From Neodiprion pinetum (Eukaryota; Arthropoda; Insecta; Hymenoptera; Diprionidae): 64,000 bases of DNA. Position numbers and translations under genes: made by a program. This document shows, piece after piece, positions 38,201-52,100 of the stretch. Below the pieces are notes generated by a model. It was not told the origin of the DNA. It saw nothing but the letters and a program-made list of their open reading frames with translations, and did no database searches. Numbering within the stretch: position 1 is the stretch's first letter; the number at the start of each line of letters is the position of its first letter. Location: contig NC_060237.1 of the NCBI RefSeq assembly GCF_021155775.2, positions 21,350,970 to 21,414,969 of the forward strand, given 5' to 3'.

Positions 38201-41200
38201 TGCGTATTATTATAGGTTGGCATTATTAATGCTCAGTCGACAGGTCGTAAAATGAGCTTGGAAAAAAAGAGATGATAATGCTAGGTGAAATATAGCGGCC
38301 TTGCAGCACTAAGCCCGGTGGAGGCACAAGCGCAGAGTTTGGGGACACATCTGTGTCATGACAGCCAGTGCTGGCAGCCCCGTTGAGTTTTCTATATACA
38401 TACACGTATATACCCCACGGCCATACAGATATACCCACAATAGAGGGAGAGAAAAACGTCCCGATCCTAACAGTCGCTTATTAAATTAGTAGCCCGTTAT
38501 ACTTTTATATAATATTCGGATCATCGCGCGCCCCCCGTCGCTGAACCCTCACCAATTTTCACCCACACAGACGGAAATTTCTCGCCTTGTGTTGCGAGGA
38601 AAGAATCGCCGTTATTAAATCCCTCGAAACAGAAGACCGAGGAACGAGATATTCAAAATACTATTCACTCACGACGGTAAATCGATACGGCTAACTGCCT
38701 TTGTTAGATTCTTCCTGCGGGGATTAGTTGAAGTGCCGATTCTTTCGCTCCATGCTGATCCTCTTGTTCCTCTTATCCTCGTCTTTGACTCGAATCGACT
38801 TCTCTCTTAACATTCGGTTACCTAATGCATGTACGTAACGTTATGCACGAAGTTGGATGCTTCAACTTCACCGAGAGAAATTTCTAGTTGTGGTTAATTT
38901 ATTTATAAGACTATTTTAATTTTTTACTTGATACGAAAAATACGGTTTTTTAGCTGTATCGAAAAATTTTATTACATTTGCTGCTGCTCTATTTTATTAC
39001 AAGTTTTTTGATATTACGTTGGTGCAAGAATAAACTGACGTTCTCTGCCACTGTACGATCGAAAAAATATAGCAAACTAAACGGACAGCTTCCATTTCGC
39101 ATTAACCTGAAAATTTATAACTGACAACATTCTCCTGTGATTCGAATGCTTAATAAATTCGAAGAGAGGAGGTGTTTATACAAAATATGATTTCAGGTTT
39201 TCCTCTTCAAATACGAAGCGTTCGGGGAGCTTAGATTAATGAAAGTCCTGCAAAGACGATCTCGCGCGTGAGATCCACGATCGTGTTAAACGGAGTGGCA
39301 TTGGGGCATCGTAGTTTGTAAGTGGAAAGCCCGACAATGGACCACCAACAATGAGGATCGGCGAGGAATCCAACGGCGCTATTTGTACGCAGCTGAAGTC
39401 ACGCACAGAGCGAAACTGCAGCAAGCGTGTACGTATAGTTGGACCCGCCACCTAATTTGCCGGCTTTACGCATTGTCGAGGGACAGATTGGTACAGCGGA
39501 GAAGCAGATAATATATGTCTGCGAACCCGTGTACGGGTGCAGGCTATACGTGCCTACCCCAGTGTTGCGAGGCTGTCAACCGTATTGTGTTCAATTACTT
39601 AAATTTCTCGGGCAGAACCCAGAGCTGGGCACTAAAATACGTCGACAATGGATGATCCCATATAGCCACGCCGCTTCCTCGCCTAGGACGGTCAATCCTC
39701 AGACTTCATTCGAACCTTCTTCTCTCGATCGGTCGACAATGGACTTGAATTTTATCTCAGGGCACCGCCAAAAGATCATCATCGAACGTGCGGAGCGATA
39801 CAGTCTCGCTCGAATCGACGACGATGAGGTAAACTATTTTGATCAACAATTTTTTCCATCTAATCTCGCGTCATTGTTATACCGCAAATGCTGTAAGTCG
39901 GGTGGGAAACCGATACTTACGCATCGTGGAACACTACGCGTTGACCGCGAGAGTGAGAATATTATAGAGATCCGATCGGGAGGTGGAACAACAATTGCGT
40001 AATAATGATAATGCGACCGATTTAGGACGCACGCACAGCGCCGATCCATCATCGCCCAGTTATTATTTAAGCCGCAACTTGACGTCATTAATCTCACGTT
40101 AGGCAACGAGATTCTCTGCGCGATGCGTGCTCCTAACAATGCGCAGCGATGACACTGACGCATCGAATCGCATCATTCCCACAGCCTGGTACTTGCAGAG
40201 GCTGTGTAACTCGAAGTAACCGAGCTACCGATTTTTGCGTTAACATCAGTTCTTTTTTCGGATTGCTCCAGCGAGAAAAGACCATCGCTTCAACACGGAA
40301 ATTTTCACGGGGTTTTCGGTTCGGCATTGAGGGACCCTCAGGACTTTGGTTTGAAATTTCTCTCTCCAAACTCTAAGAGCACATTGTAAGCGCGGTCCGA
40401 TCGCCCGGATTTCGATGCCTGTGTGAGTGAGGGGCCCGTGCCAACCAGTCCTCAGAGCTTTCGGATACCCTCAATAGACCAATATAACGCTTGGACGCCT
40501 TTGGTCTACGAGCGATGACGGATCGGTCGGGAAAAGCACGGAATCGTTGACTTTTGAGATCGTTTGCTGGAGCGCCGACGAGGTCCTGGACGTCCTGCAC
40601 GTTCCGTGTATACCTGTATGCAGCTGCACTTTATTTATAATAGACAAATCTGTCGAGGAGAATGAAATCTGTATCCTAAATCGCGTCAAAGGAGCTGTCG
40701 CATTTGTCGTGTTTCGTGAATATCTAACGGTGGAACTGGGACGGTTTTAACGCTTCGGGATCCATTCAACGTCAGACGTCAAGAGTCAAGCCCGTGATAT
40801 TAGCGTCTATTTCCACATTATTTTCGAGGATTTGCCTCGACGGGGATAAATCCTGCCTGTTATACTTACATACAATTTAATCGCGTCTCGATTCTCGTTC
40901 ATTGTTCACGCTTTTCCCCCTGTCTCGCGGAACATGTTCCAATCGAGATCTCCTCCAGTGAAATCTGCAGCACAGCTATACCTTCTTTGAAGGCTGATAG
41001 CTGCGAGAGCGAAGCCGCTACTTGACCGAAACCCCGGTGAAATATATCGGGTTTCATCGTAAGTAGATGGGAGGGTCTGTCACTGCAGTCTGCCGTCATT
41101 AGACTGCAGTTAAATATGTGCGAGGTTACCTTAGGTCAGTGTTTTATGGACGGCTATACGCCGTATATACGGTTTATAAAAGGCGACCGGGAATCTGCTG

Positions 41201-42399
41201 CAGCCCCGTACAGATTGACACGTCAGGGTTCCCCGCTGCAATTATCCACAGCCGAGTAACTGCATAACTAATCCGATCGAATTGCCGCCTATATTGTATT
41301 CGCATCCTGCAGGACTCTCCCCGATAAACGTACCCTGTACTCCGATACAGCTATATTTGTCCAAAGGTTATGGTAACAAACGGAGAACGACTTCTGCAGA
41401 TCGCTGAAAGTAACGTTAACCACACACGTTTAGGTATACGCTACCCGTACGTTTTCCCGCTCCATGTGATGTTCACACACTGCAGTATAACGCTGCCGGA
41501 TCCTACCTTTCCTTTTTTTGTCAAGTGACACTGCCATTAATAACATTTGATGTGGTGGAAAATTAGATCTCAATTACTTGGCGGCAACAGAGGCGGTACA
41601 AGCTGCCGGCCAGTTTATGGTACTGGAAAGCGTTCCTTGCATAGGTACAACAATGCAGGGAAAGAGAGATAGCAAAGAAAAACGGGAATTCGAGGTAATC
41701 GTCCGTGCAATAGCTTCGAGCGAGCATTTTCATGTGCAATATTCACCCTAAGGTACCACACTATGTATTTAGAGGATAATTGAGGAAAGCCTTACACTTA
41801 ATACGCTGACGGTGCAAATGCGCGTAAACTCGATTCGTTCAGTGTATTTCTGCATCACCGTGCTAACAAGATTAAAAAACGAAAGTGAAGTGTTCGTGAA
41901 ACGATCTTTGGACCGACTTGCACTCCTCTACCGTACGCATCGAGTTTTACCCGCACAATCAGTCGCGTGAACTTGGATGTATCGTGCTTGCATGGACCAA
42001 GGTTTGAACGACACCCACGTAGGTTCCTGTAAGCAGCTGTCCTTCAGCCTCGAACGAATCAAGACGAATGATACGAGCTGCATCCTCGTAGCTGCTGCGG
42101 CTATGTAGGGTCTGCGTCGACCTGACCTGGTGCAGAAGCAGCTGAGACCGAGAAAGCAAAAGAGTGAGAGACGTTCAATTTATCTTAATGCTCTTCTGGG
42201 AGCAACGACGTTTCGACCACCGAACGACGACGTTCGTCCTCGTGATGTCCCGTGGGTTGTTTGTGTGCACGTGGAGTGAGTGACGCTGACCGTGCTACGT
42301 CGAAGTGAGACCAACGTTAACTGGTACTCCGAGAGTACGTGGCTGAGAAGGTGCAGGCCGAGCACCGGAGGCGAGGCGAGTCACAAGCCGTGGCAACCA

Positions 42400-43129
42400 G
42401 CTCTTGTTTTATTCAGTCAGGATCATAAATTACGGGTTTAAACACACAATGAAAGACGCTTAACAAGAAGCTAATGCGAGATTGAGAGGCTCCGCCCCCG
42501 GCGAGCTTCCCTTCCGGTGTAACCGCGCTCCACATCCAATCCCCGCGATCCGGCACGCCCCCGGATACCACTTCGGCGCAGTGTGAGCGGCCACCTCTCT
42601 CTTCGTTCCCGGTGCTTCCCCTCCTTCTCATCCTCACTCTCCTCGGGGAAGAGGAAGCTCGGAGTAGAGCTCCCCGGCGTGGACCACGAACCGACTCGAC
42701 TCGAGGTGCCAGTTCGACAGCGACATTCCATTCAGAGCCACGACGCGTTCCGTCGCGCTAGAAAGTCCTCGAGACTCAACCCCGTCGAAGGAATTACCGA
42801 TCACTCGTTCGCACGGTATTCACGTAATAGTTCCTCGTCTTTTACCTAGAAGTGTGATGATATTGAGTTGGTGACCGAAGACGTGCCGCACTTCCGCTTT
42901 TCGCAGTGATCGCGTGCAAAACTTTCAGTGATTGTGTACACAAGTCCCGTGCGCTGCGCACTGTTTTGAAACTGTAAAAAAACGTCGCGTGGCCACGCGC
43001 CCGCGGTAGAGTGAAACCGAGCCGCGAGTTTGTCCATCCGGACCGCGGAGTCGGGATAGCGGTTAACCGCTGCACGAAACGCCTTCCCTGGATACCTTCA
43101 GGCCAACCCTGAACTATGCATGGTGCGAA
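42400..43129 (+). promoter_or_regulatory. Probable promoter and 5' leader of HGTX
   Basis: GC- and CpG-richer sequence directly upstream of the coding exon. An in-frame stop at 43064-43066 precedes the start codon. An acceptor-like sequence (TTCCTCGTCTTTTACCTAG) ends at 42849, so the leader may be spliced. Two short upstream ORFs start at 43116 and 43120, and both run past the main ATG. No TATA box is convincing, so the transcription start cannot be placed. Confidence 0.4.
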
Positions 43130-46100
43130 ATGGTGTGCTCTCTGACTAAGACCTGTGGGGAAAGTGCAGCGGACGGTTGTGCCGACCTTAGAGTCCGATC
43201 GGGAGTCAGCTTAGTCGGCGTCGACAGCGAACCGGGCGACATGTCATCCCTGAGCGACGCTCATCGCCGCGGCGCCAGCCACCTCGACGGCGATCGCAGC
43301 TCGTCGGCCGGGTCGTCCTTGGGCTCGTGTTCGCCACCTCCGCCCTCCAGCCACTCGCCGCCGCCCCCGAGGCCGCCCTGGCTCCACGACTTTCACGCCG
43401 CCGCCTCGCCCCACGTTCTCCAATTCCTGAACCTGAGTGCCGCCGGCGGCGGGATGCTCGGCAGTCAGCCCCTCGCCGCCCTCCATTCCATGGCCGAGCG
43501 CAGCCATCAGCAGCAGCATCACCAGCAGCAGAGCATCCAGTTGTCCGGCGTCTCTGCCGCACAGCTCGCCAACCATCCTCAGGGACAGCCCTCGCCCACC
43601 GGGAGTGGAAAACAGAGTCCGGCCACCTCCATCACCTCCGTCGGCAGCAACCCCCACGGCATCGACACCATCCTATCCCGCCCGGCCGCCACCCATCCTC
43701 AGGTTCCCGTTTCCACCTCACACGGACTTCCGCCTGCGCCGCACCCTCAACCTCTGGCTGCACCCCGGTACGCCATGCACACGGGATTCACAGCTTCTTC
43801 GGGTACGTTTATCTGTTGTTGTTTGGCTCGTTAGAACGGGGCTCGAACTGCGCCGGACAGCGGCTCGTGTTTGGTTGCAATACGCGCGTTGATGGGTGTC
43901 ATTTGACGTTCGGTCGTCACTATTCGCTACATTGTCACGATAGTATGTTCAAACTATATACACGGATGGAGAGTTGGATGCCGATCGAGTGCGTGAAAGC
44001 CATTCAGAGATCGATTCAATGACAGTGAAAGGAGCTAATTCATCTTTCGCGATGCTTCGGTAAAACATTTTCCTGTTCAAATGCAAAACTCTTATCGTTC
44101 CCATTTGCAAAATGTGCAGTGGGTAAAGTTTCTTTGAGTTGAGACGAAGCGTTCAAATGAACAATATTTCTCACTATGTACCGCAAAAAAATTCTTCAAT
44201 TATCGAATTTCACGTAAAGTGATAGGTTTGGAATTCAACACTGACAAGTAACACCTGAAACGAATTTCTCACTTTGGCTTACAAGCTACTCCCAGCTACG
44301 TGCATAGGCAATGCGCTAAAACCTTCCGCTTGACAATGAGTGATAACGAGCGCATTGCACCGTTTGGCACTCGCATAGTAATTACTAATTTTTTACTATC
44401 TGTAATACTAATCACAGGCCGTTATATCGCTACGTATTACGTATACACTGTACGCACACGATGCGGAATTTTAACTCTTAAGCAACGTTTGACTGCAAGC
44501 GACGGTCACGGAATTATTCAATCCAGTCATTAAATGGTCGTGCATGATTGAGTGTTTATCTCCGTAAGACGACGGTGTGAACGATTTGAACCTTTTGATT
44601 TTTCAATCGACTGGTTGAAACCTAGTCATTGTGCAATTGAGCTATCTCATTACTCTTTGTACTTCGGCGTTACGACAGCTTTTTAATTTCCCACGCGTTC
44701 GAGTAACGGAAATTTATTACACGTGGATTAAATTGATGCTTCTACAGGTTTTCGTTTTACTCACTCTGATCAGTCGGTGCAGATGGTATTAATCACTGCA
44801 CATCGCGTGATTCGATATTCGATGCGCATTCTCCAAAATTGTACGGGAATTATGGGCGTAAAATTGTTTTTGAATTCAACATGCGGTTGTTATATAATAT
44901 ACGTGTAGCATTGCGTTCGTGCGTTACCAAAGATCATTAAGATATTTTTAAATCAACACACTCAATCGGCGTCTGATTTAATCACGGCTAAATGTCTTCA
45001 TAAAATACTTCGAGTCTTAATTATTGAAGGCGTAATTAGGAGTTAATTTTCGACTCGGCAATATCGTTTTTCAATTTTTTTAATCAGACTTACGAGATTA
45101 CCGCCCGTATTTAACTGCAAAATCACAGTAACGAGCTAAATACCATACACTCTTATTTCACGCAATCAAAATTTTCATACGATCTCAAGCTGACGTCTTC
45201 CATAATTCTTGTCAGCATCGATCACATTTTTAACGTTTTCATTTAATTATACCATCGCGAGCCTCCGACAGTCGTGCTGTAATTGAATTCTGCGTGTAGC
45301 CTGCGCATCAAGTTTCCTGATCGCAAGCAGACTTGCGATTACCAGATCGAACCTATCCGTTCATGAAGGATTGCTTTAATTTTGTCCTTTTGTCACAGGT
45401 ATGGGACAGTTCCAGCAGCGAACGGAGCCGCGACATCCTGCCGTCTACTGGCCAGGACTTCAAGGATTGGTCAGCGACCCTTTAGCGTGGCGAGCTCGAC
45501 TGCATTCTCGTGAGTGTGACATTAAGCCAGTTTTGTAAAAATATTTTAGACACAACGGATGAGGTCTGAATCCAAACTGCGTCCGGAATGGGCTACCCAA
45601 GTCCGTCAACATAACAGAATTGATATCTATCGACCTAATTGAGACTCGTTGTTAGCTAAGGACTCGCAAAAGCGTCAGGGAACTGGGCCCCAGAAATAAT
45701 ACGATATCTCCATCCAGACCCTAGTGAAAATACGAAAAAACGAACCAAGACCATAACGAATTTAGAACATACAAAACGGGGTCAAATTTGGGGTGGAACG
45801 ATTCATCAAACTGGGAGCGAGCGAAGGAGCAATATTTGTAAACGTCTGAAACCACGTCGGTCCGTGGAATCACGTAATGCCAAAGAACACGTGACAGGCA
45901 TCCGCCCCCTTTAAACGCATAGATCACTCTCGCGGTAACACATGCGGCCTAAGGCGAGGGCCCTGCGACGAGGGGTGCGTGTAAGAGGGTTGGGTCGCGG
46001 TCGCGGCTGCCCGGTCGACTCCAGGTCGAGGTGCCGCGGTCTGCGCAAAGCCCCGAACACCCGGCGTGCACTTATTTGCGCGTGCAAACCGAATGCGCGC

Positions 46101-49100
46101 GAATTTATCACAGGTCGATTGGCCTCGCTGGGATACGTCGCGGATCTTGAGCGGGATGTAGTATGTGGAAGGAAACACCGAACTCAGATTCAGGAATTGT
46201 GGGTAATGCGTCTGACGAACTGGCAACGCGACGAGATTTTCATATACATACTTGCTTCGCGGACCTGATTTAGGAACTTCTTCTGACCGGTGAAAACGGC
46301 ATTAAACACCGTTTAGACAAAACAGAGAGCAGCCTCCTGTTCACCGGTAAAATGGGCCTTACAGTGAAACTTTGTTACTTGTCACAGTGAAACGGTTGGG
46401 TAATATTTTTACGACCATTTTTCACGTGACATAACCTCGATCCATAGAAAAGTTATATGAGTTAATAGTGAAACGTGTGATAAACTCATTTACTTACAAT
46501 TAGTATGGACTATGTACTGTTGAAAAGTCGTCCACATGACAAAGTGATTGCTGAAAGCTGATGTAATAAAATAATCATAGAGTGGAAAAAGTTCAAGGTA
46601 GCAACAAAGGAATATTTTACCAAGATCACCTAAAAAAATGTATTCATGTTTGCAAGACTATTGTAATACTGTGCATTTGATGATCGTCGATGTTTTGTTC
46701 TTTGAAACATCTAAAAATTAATATCGAGATTACGTTACCTAGTATATACCGTGTTTCAGATACCTAACCTAATACAAAAACATTGAGCGCTAACTCTTAC
46801 TAAATTATCACAAAGTTTCGAAATAAGGCCCCAGTCACCATAAGATGCGCGATATCGTGGTTTTCGAATCTTGGCGTGCTGCCGCTTCACCAGGCGCATT
46901 ACACACAATTCTTGAATCTTTCTTGCAGGAAGTAAGATGGAAGGAGACGAAACTCAAGCCAGCGTACCAGCGAAAATTGGACCCGTTTTTGGCGCAGAGT
47001 TATTAGTACCGATTTCCTCCACGCGCCGCGTTCCTGTTTTTTGGTCGTTCGATATACGTAAGCCAGGCAGCTGTCAACACCTGGTCAACACTTAATAATC
47101 ATAATATTTGAACGACCAAAGAAAACGGACGAAATAATTGGCATAAATCGACGCTACTACCTCTGCGCCTGAAATTTGGCTCAACTTTGTATTCCGGAAT
47201 TTCGTCTCCTTCTCTCTAACTTCCTGCTTTCTTGCACCGTTAACGATCAAACTCCGAAGAATAACCAAAGTTGGACCCACTTTTACAAGCAGAGTTCGGT
47301 TTCTTCCCGTACAACATCGCTTCCTGGTATTTCAATATCGACGTTGAGGATCAGGAGCGCTCCTTTGCAGGCCGCCGAGAGTATAACTCCGGCAATATTT
47401 TAACCACAGCGTCCCGCTGGCCCCGTTTTCGGAAGGGGGTGGGGCAACAGCGGGGGAAATTTCTAACGGCGTGCTGCAGTGTAATATATTTTATTTAGCG
47501 CCCGGGCGATCCTCGCGCCTTCCTTGGTCTCGCGAGGACCAGACGCTCGCCCAACGATCGCCAGGGGAACCACCGATCCTTTATTTATGCCTTTATGCCC
47601 CCAATCCACGTGATAAAAACCTCGAATATACCGGCGGCCCCTCCGCCTCCTCCGCCTCCTCCGCCTCCTCCGCACGCGTCGATCGCTCGAGGTGTGTTCT
47701 ACACGAACGGCTCGCGGCCCAACGTGCCTCGCGAGAATGCGGGGAACCGGGAGGCGGGAGATGGAAACGCAGTAAAAAAGTTGCTGACTGGCCATCCAGC
47801 CAATCTTTGTATAGCGACCCGCGCATCGCTCGTCTATTGGACCTGGATATCGGATACAAACAACTTCGTCGTCGTCGCATGCAGGCTGGGACATCCTCGC
47901 TACGAGCTCCGGGCTATCGTTGGTCATTGTGAATTATGATACCGGAAGCTTATCACCCCATCGATATCTTGGCTGGTGTGAAATTCTTCTCGTTATACGA
48001 TCTTCGAGACGAACGTATTTTCTTGAAACAATTTTCAATTCGTCGTTTATTTTTCAGCCTATTTTCTTCGTTGAGTACGATAGCTTTCAAGATTCAGTTC
48101 TGTCGATTTTGGATTATATCCTACAGCGTTTTGGAATTATATACTTCTCGCAAAAATTAAGGGAACAACAAAATTTTCGAAATTTTTAGGTGATTTTCAA
48201 CAGGCTGTATTTCAGTGAAAAATGGTCGTACAAGAAATAAAAAAACAAAGCTTTCGAAGCTTGAAGACTCTAGTTTTTGAATTTTTTGGTTAAAAATTTT
48301 TCAAAGCACTATTAGCCATGCAATCCTCGGATAAAGCGCGAAGAAAAAATTTTCAAAATTTTTTACATTTTTTTTTTCGCTCTACGGGCATGGAAAAATT
48401 TTTCCGAGCTAAACCAATGCATAGATCGCATAGCCTGTTTATTCAGCTTCAAGATGCTTTTTTTTAAACCTCGATACGACCATTTGTCTTCGAGATATCG
48501 AATTTTGAATGCTAAAGGATCCTTTTTCACTCAACTGCCGATATCTCTGGAACTACTGGTCGCACAGCAAGCCGAAGGGCAGTTTCTTTTTCTGCAGAAA
48601 ATTTCCTACAAAAATCTGTCAAGGTTGATGTCAAAAAAATTTTTTTTCCACCTGTAGCGTTAACGTGAAAAAAGAGCAAAAAAATGCCATTTTGCCTTTT
48701 TTTGGATAATCGACTGTATCTTCGTCAATATTGGGGGGAAAGCTTAGGTTAGAAGAAAATTTTACAGCCTAATGTACCCCAAAGGTCCCCCTAAATCGGT
48801 AGATCGATCGGTTCAGCGGTCTTCCTGGACCGATTGATTGAAATTTTGAAAAAATTAAGAGAACAAGGTCCCTTAAGAAACAAAAACCTTGTTCCCTTGA
48901 TTTTTACAAAATTTCAATCAATCGGTCCAGGAAAACCGCTGAACCGATCGATCTACCGATTAAGGGGGACCTTTGGGGTACATTAGGCTGTAAAATTTTC
49001 TTCTAACCTAAGCTTTCCCCCCAATATTGACGAAGATACAGTCGATTATCCAAAAATTCCTTAAGAAACAAAAACCTTGTTCCCTTAATTTTTTCAAAAT

Positions 49101-52100
49101 TTCAATCAATCGGTCCAGGAAGACCGCTGAACCGATCGATCTACCGATTTAGGGGGACCTTTGGGGTACATTAGGCTGTAAAATTTTCTTCTAACCTAAG
49201 CTTTCCCCCCAATATTGACGAAGATACAGTCGATTATCCAAAAAAAGGCAAAATGGCATTTTTTTGCTGTTTTTTCACGTTAACGTTACCGGTGGAAAAA
49301 AAATTTTTTTGACATCAACCTTGACAGATTTTTGTAGGAAATTTTCTGCAGAAAAAGAAACTGCCCTTCGGCTTGCTGTGCGACCAGTAGTTCCAGAGAT
49401 ATCGGCAGTTGAGTGAAAAAGGATCCTTTAGCATTCAAAATTCGATATCTCGAAGACAAATGGTCGTATCGAGGTTTAAAAAAAAGCATCTTGAAGCTGA
49501 ATAAACAGGCTATGCGATCTATGCATTGGTTTAGCTCGGAAAAATTTTTCCATGCCCGTAGAGCGAAAAAAAAAATGTAAAAAATTTTGAAAATTTTTTC
49601 TTCGCGCTTTATCCGAGGATTGCATGGCTAATAGTGCTTTGAAAAATTTTTAACCAAAAAATTCAAAAACTAGAGTCTTCAAGCTTCGAAAGCTTTGTTT
49701 TTTTATTTCTTGTACGACCATTTTTCACTGAAATACAGCCTGTTGAAAATCACCTAAAAATTTCGAAAATTTTGTTGTTCCCTTAATTTTTGCGAGAAGT
49801 GTATATTCTACTTTGTAACCGTGGTACGTTATGCGGTTTATCTTTGGATTTCAGAATTATAAAGTTGATAACTTTTGATGAGAAAATGCGGAATTTGTCC
49901 TTAATAATTGTTTTATCAGTGCAGTACCAATAAACGTTTTCAAATTTATCGTGTACCTAAAAGTTCGGGGAATGGATTTTATAATACATTGAAAACCTTG
50001 CTTTTCATACAATTTTATTTTCTGTCAAACGAAACGTTATCCAATAGCATGAGTGATTGAAAAATCTTACAGTTATTCTGATTACAAACAAATTCGTGCA
50101 CAAAAACATCCGAGTTCGATATATCACAGTTCTGAGATCACTTATCGAGCCAATATTCATGCCTGTTGTCATAGAACCATTGATAATAGGGTCGAGTTTC
50201 CAGAAGCCAACGTAAGAATAGATAAGTGTAATTTTTGAGTGAAAAAACTGCGTGAAGCTCTTTCTGAAAGAAGACAAAAGTAATGGTCAGCGATGAGTAA
50301 CGAGATAGTTTAAAAATCTTGGACATCAACGATTTACGAAAAACGTATAACATATGTATATTATCGAATTGTTATTACATACCTACTCAGCGGAATTTGA
50401 ACACCATGTGTTACATAAATATAACAGACACAATAACAAATCCGTTTTCCACCAAGTAAATTGAATCTATATCATATAACAGCCGGGGTCAATCGCGATA
50501 AATATTGCCGCGCGAAATTGGGGGCAAGAGATGAGGAAAGTGGGGCCGTATGACGAGGCCCCTTATCTCCATCGGGTCTATCTCGCCGAGCGTGTGCTGC
50601 GTTACTGGATGGTGTGCAGGGCTGGAGGATATCGCGGAGTGCGGTAAGCAGCTCGTTAGAGCCCTCTCCGCCGTGCGGCCATTAAAGCCTCGTTCTGTAT
50701 TCCGTTACAAATTGCTTTATTAAATTAAAGTCCCACGGCGGAGATACACCCTCACCCCCACCTCCAACCACCTCCCGCCCTCCGAGTTGCTTTAATTACG
50801 GGCGCCCGGCGCACCAGATAACGATTGCCTATGATAATTAACGGGGGGGGGGTGAGGGGGAGCGTGATAGGCAAAAAAGTTCAACCGTACGCGACGTCTG
50901 GAGAGGGTGAGAAAGGGGCGGGGGGAGGGTTATATCGCCACGTGGTAGAAATTCCGGCGCACACAGTCACGTATGTATAAACCCGTCCATACCGTTCGAA
51001 CGGACGAAACGGCGACAGCAAGCCAGCTGTTTCTCGCCGCAGAACTACGTCGTCGTTCTCCGTTCCGGCAGGTATAGATATGCATATACGTATACGTATA
51101 CGAACACCGTATAGATGCAAAACGCGATATTGGATGTGGATTAGGTGATTTTACAAAAAATCTGATCGCTTCAAATTAGGTATACCTAGTCAAGTCTTGA
51201 AAGAGCCTGCAAACTTGACGGACTTGCGATCCTTTAGTTTTTATATACGCTGAGGAAAAGTGGGGACAGAAAATTCGGAAAGCTGGGAAGTTTCAGTTTC
51301 GCGATCTATGTAAAGTTCACTGAATTTCGAGATCGGGAATTCAACTGTACTTGATGAACTTTTAATGAAAATGAAGGAGTGAGAAAATAAAAGCTTCGAA
51401 AGGGATGTTTTACCCTTGGATATATTCCGCGTGTATATCGTTATTTTTCGAGTTCTCACTGGTATAGTTATTACAGGAGTATCGTGCTAGTTTAACAGGT
51501 AGAAAATACATGTTCGATAAATTATCGGTAAAAGATGCTCTCGCGAATAATACGTTTTCAAAAGAGAATATCAAGCGTATACATAAAGTGTGTAACGAGA
51601 GTCTATCGTTTTAACTTCCTCGTACATAGGATTCAACCACCCAAAATGCGTCGGAGAAAAGCGTGCTGATGAAATTTATGCTTTTCACTTACGAAATTGA
51701 ATGGAAAATGGCAAATTAAACAGACGCGTACAAGTTTTTGTTGGGAACTTATTCCTGGAAGGTATTTGGCTGTGTTAACTTTACTAAAAAAAAGCTTTGC
51801 TCGAGGTATCGATGACTTTGAAAAGTGCCTCAATTTTATCCAACACCACGAATAACGATAGTTGTTGTTTTTTTTTTTACGAAGATTATTAAACAAACAT
51901 TCCTCGACTTGACAAGCTCAGAGGATCAAACTACGACTATATTTTCGCACCTCGAAATTCTCTCTCGATGCATACAATTATAAGGTACACGTTGCGCTAT
52001 CCTCAGGCGATAAAATCCCTGAACATTCGGATAGTCCTTGTCTCTTTCCGTGCCGTGATACAACGATTACCGGAATGAAGCGAAACCTTCGGGCGTTATA

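Larger units (their letters stand above)
23966..42399. other. Long gene-free stretch upstream of the homeobox gene
   Basis: No recognisable coding exon on either strand. It contains microsatellites (24401, 24607, 29921), a short block shared with intron 3 of the homeobox gene (35210-35290), and AT-rich motif clusters such as 30920-31230 (TTTATTATAATG, TAATGATTTATTG, TGACGTCATTAAG) typical of enhancers. This is consistent with a cis-regulatory desert, but no enhancer can be proven from sequence alone. Confidence 0.45.

Noticed and set aside
39439..40002. 187-codon open frame on the + strand, the longest in the window
   Set aside because: No domain, signal peptide, motif or family resemblance that I can see, and no supporting splice context. 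A chance frame of this length is plausible in a 64 kb window. Homology search and RNA-seq would settle it.
43206..43657. Antisense frames opposite HGTX exon 1
   Set aside because: They mirror the GC-rich Ser/Pro codons of the real exon and encode Arg/Gly-rich nonsense.
47463..47939. Overlapping frames of 95-154 codons on both strands in a GC-rich block
   Set aside because: Low-complexity composition and the CCTCCG repeat open all frames together. The products are Arg/Pro runs without domain character.
48454..49489. A 67-residue frame present in both arms of the palindrome
   Set aside because: The duplication comes from the inverted repeat itself. The frame is short and has no recognisable domain.
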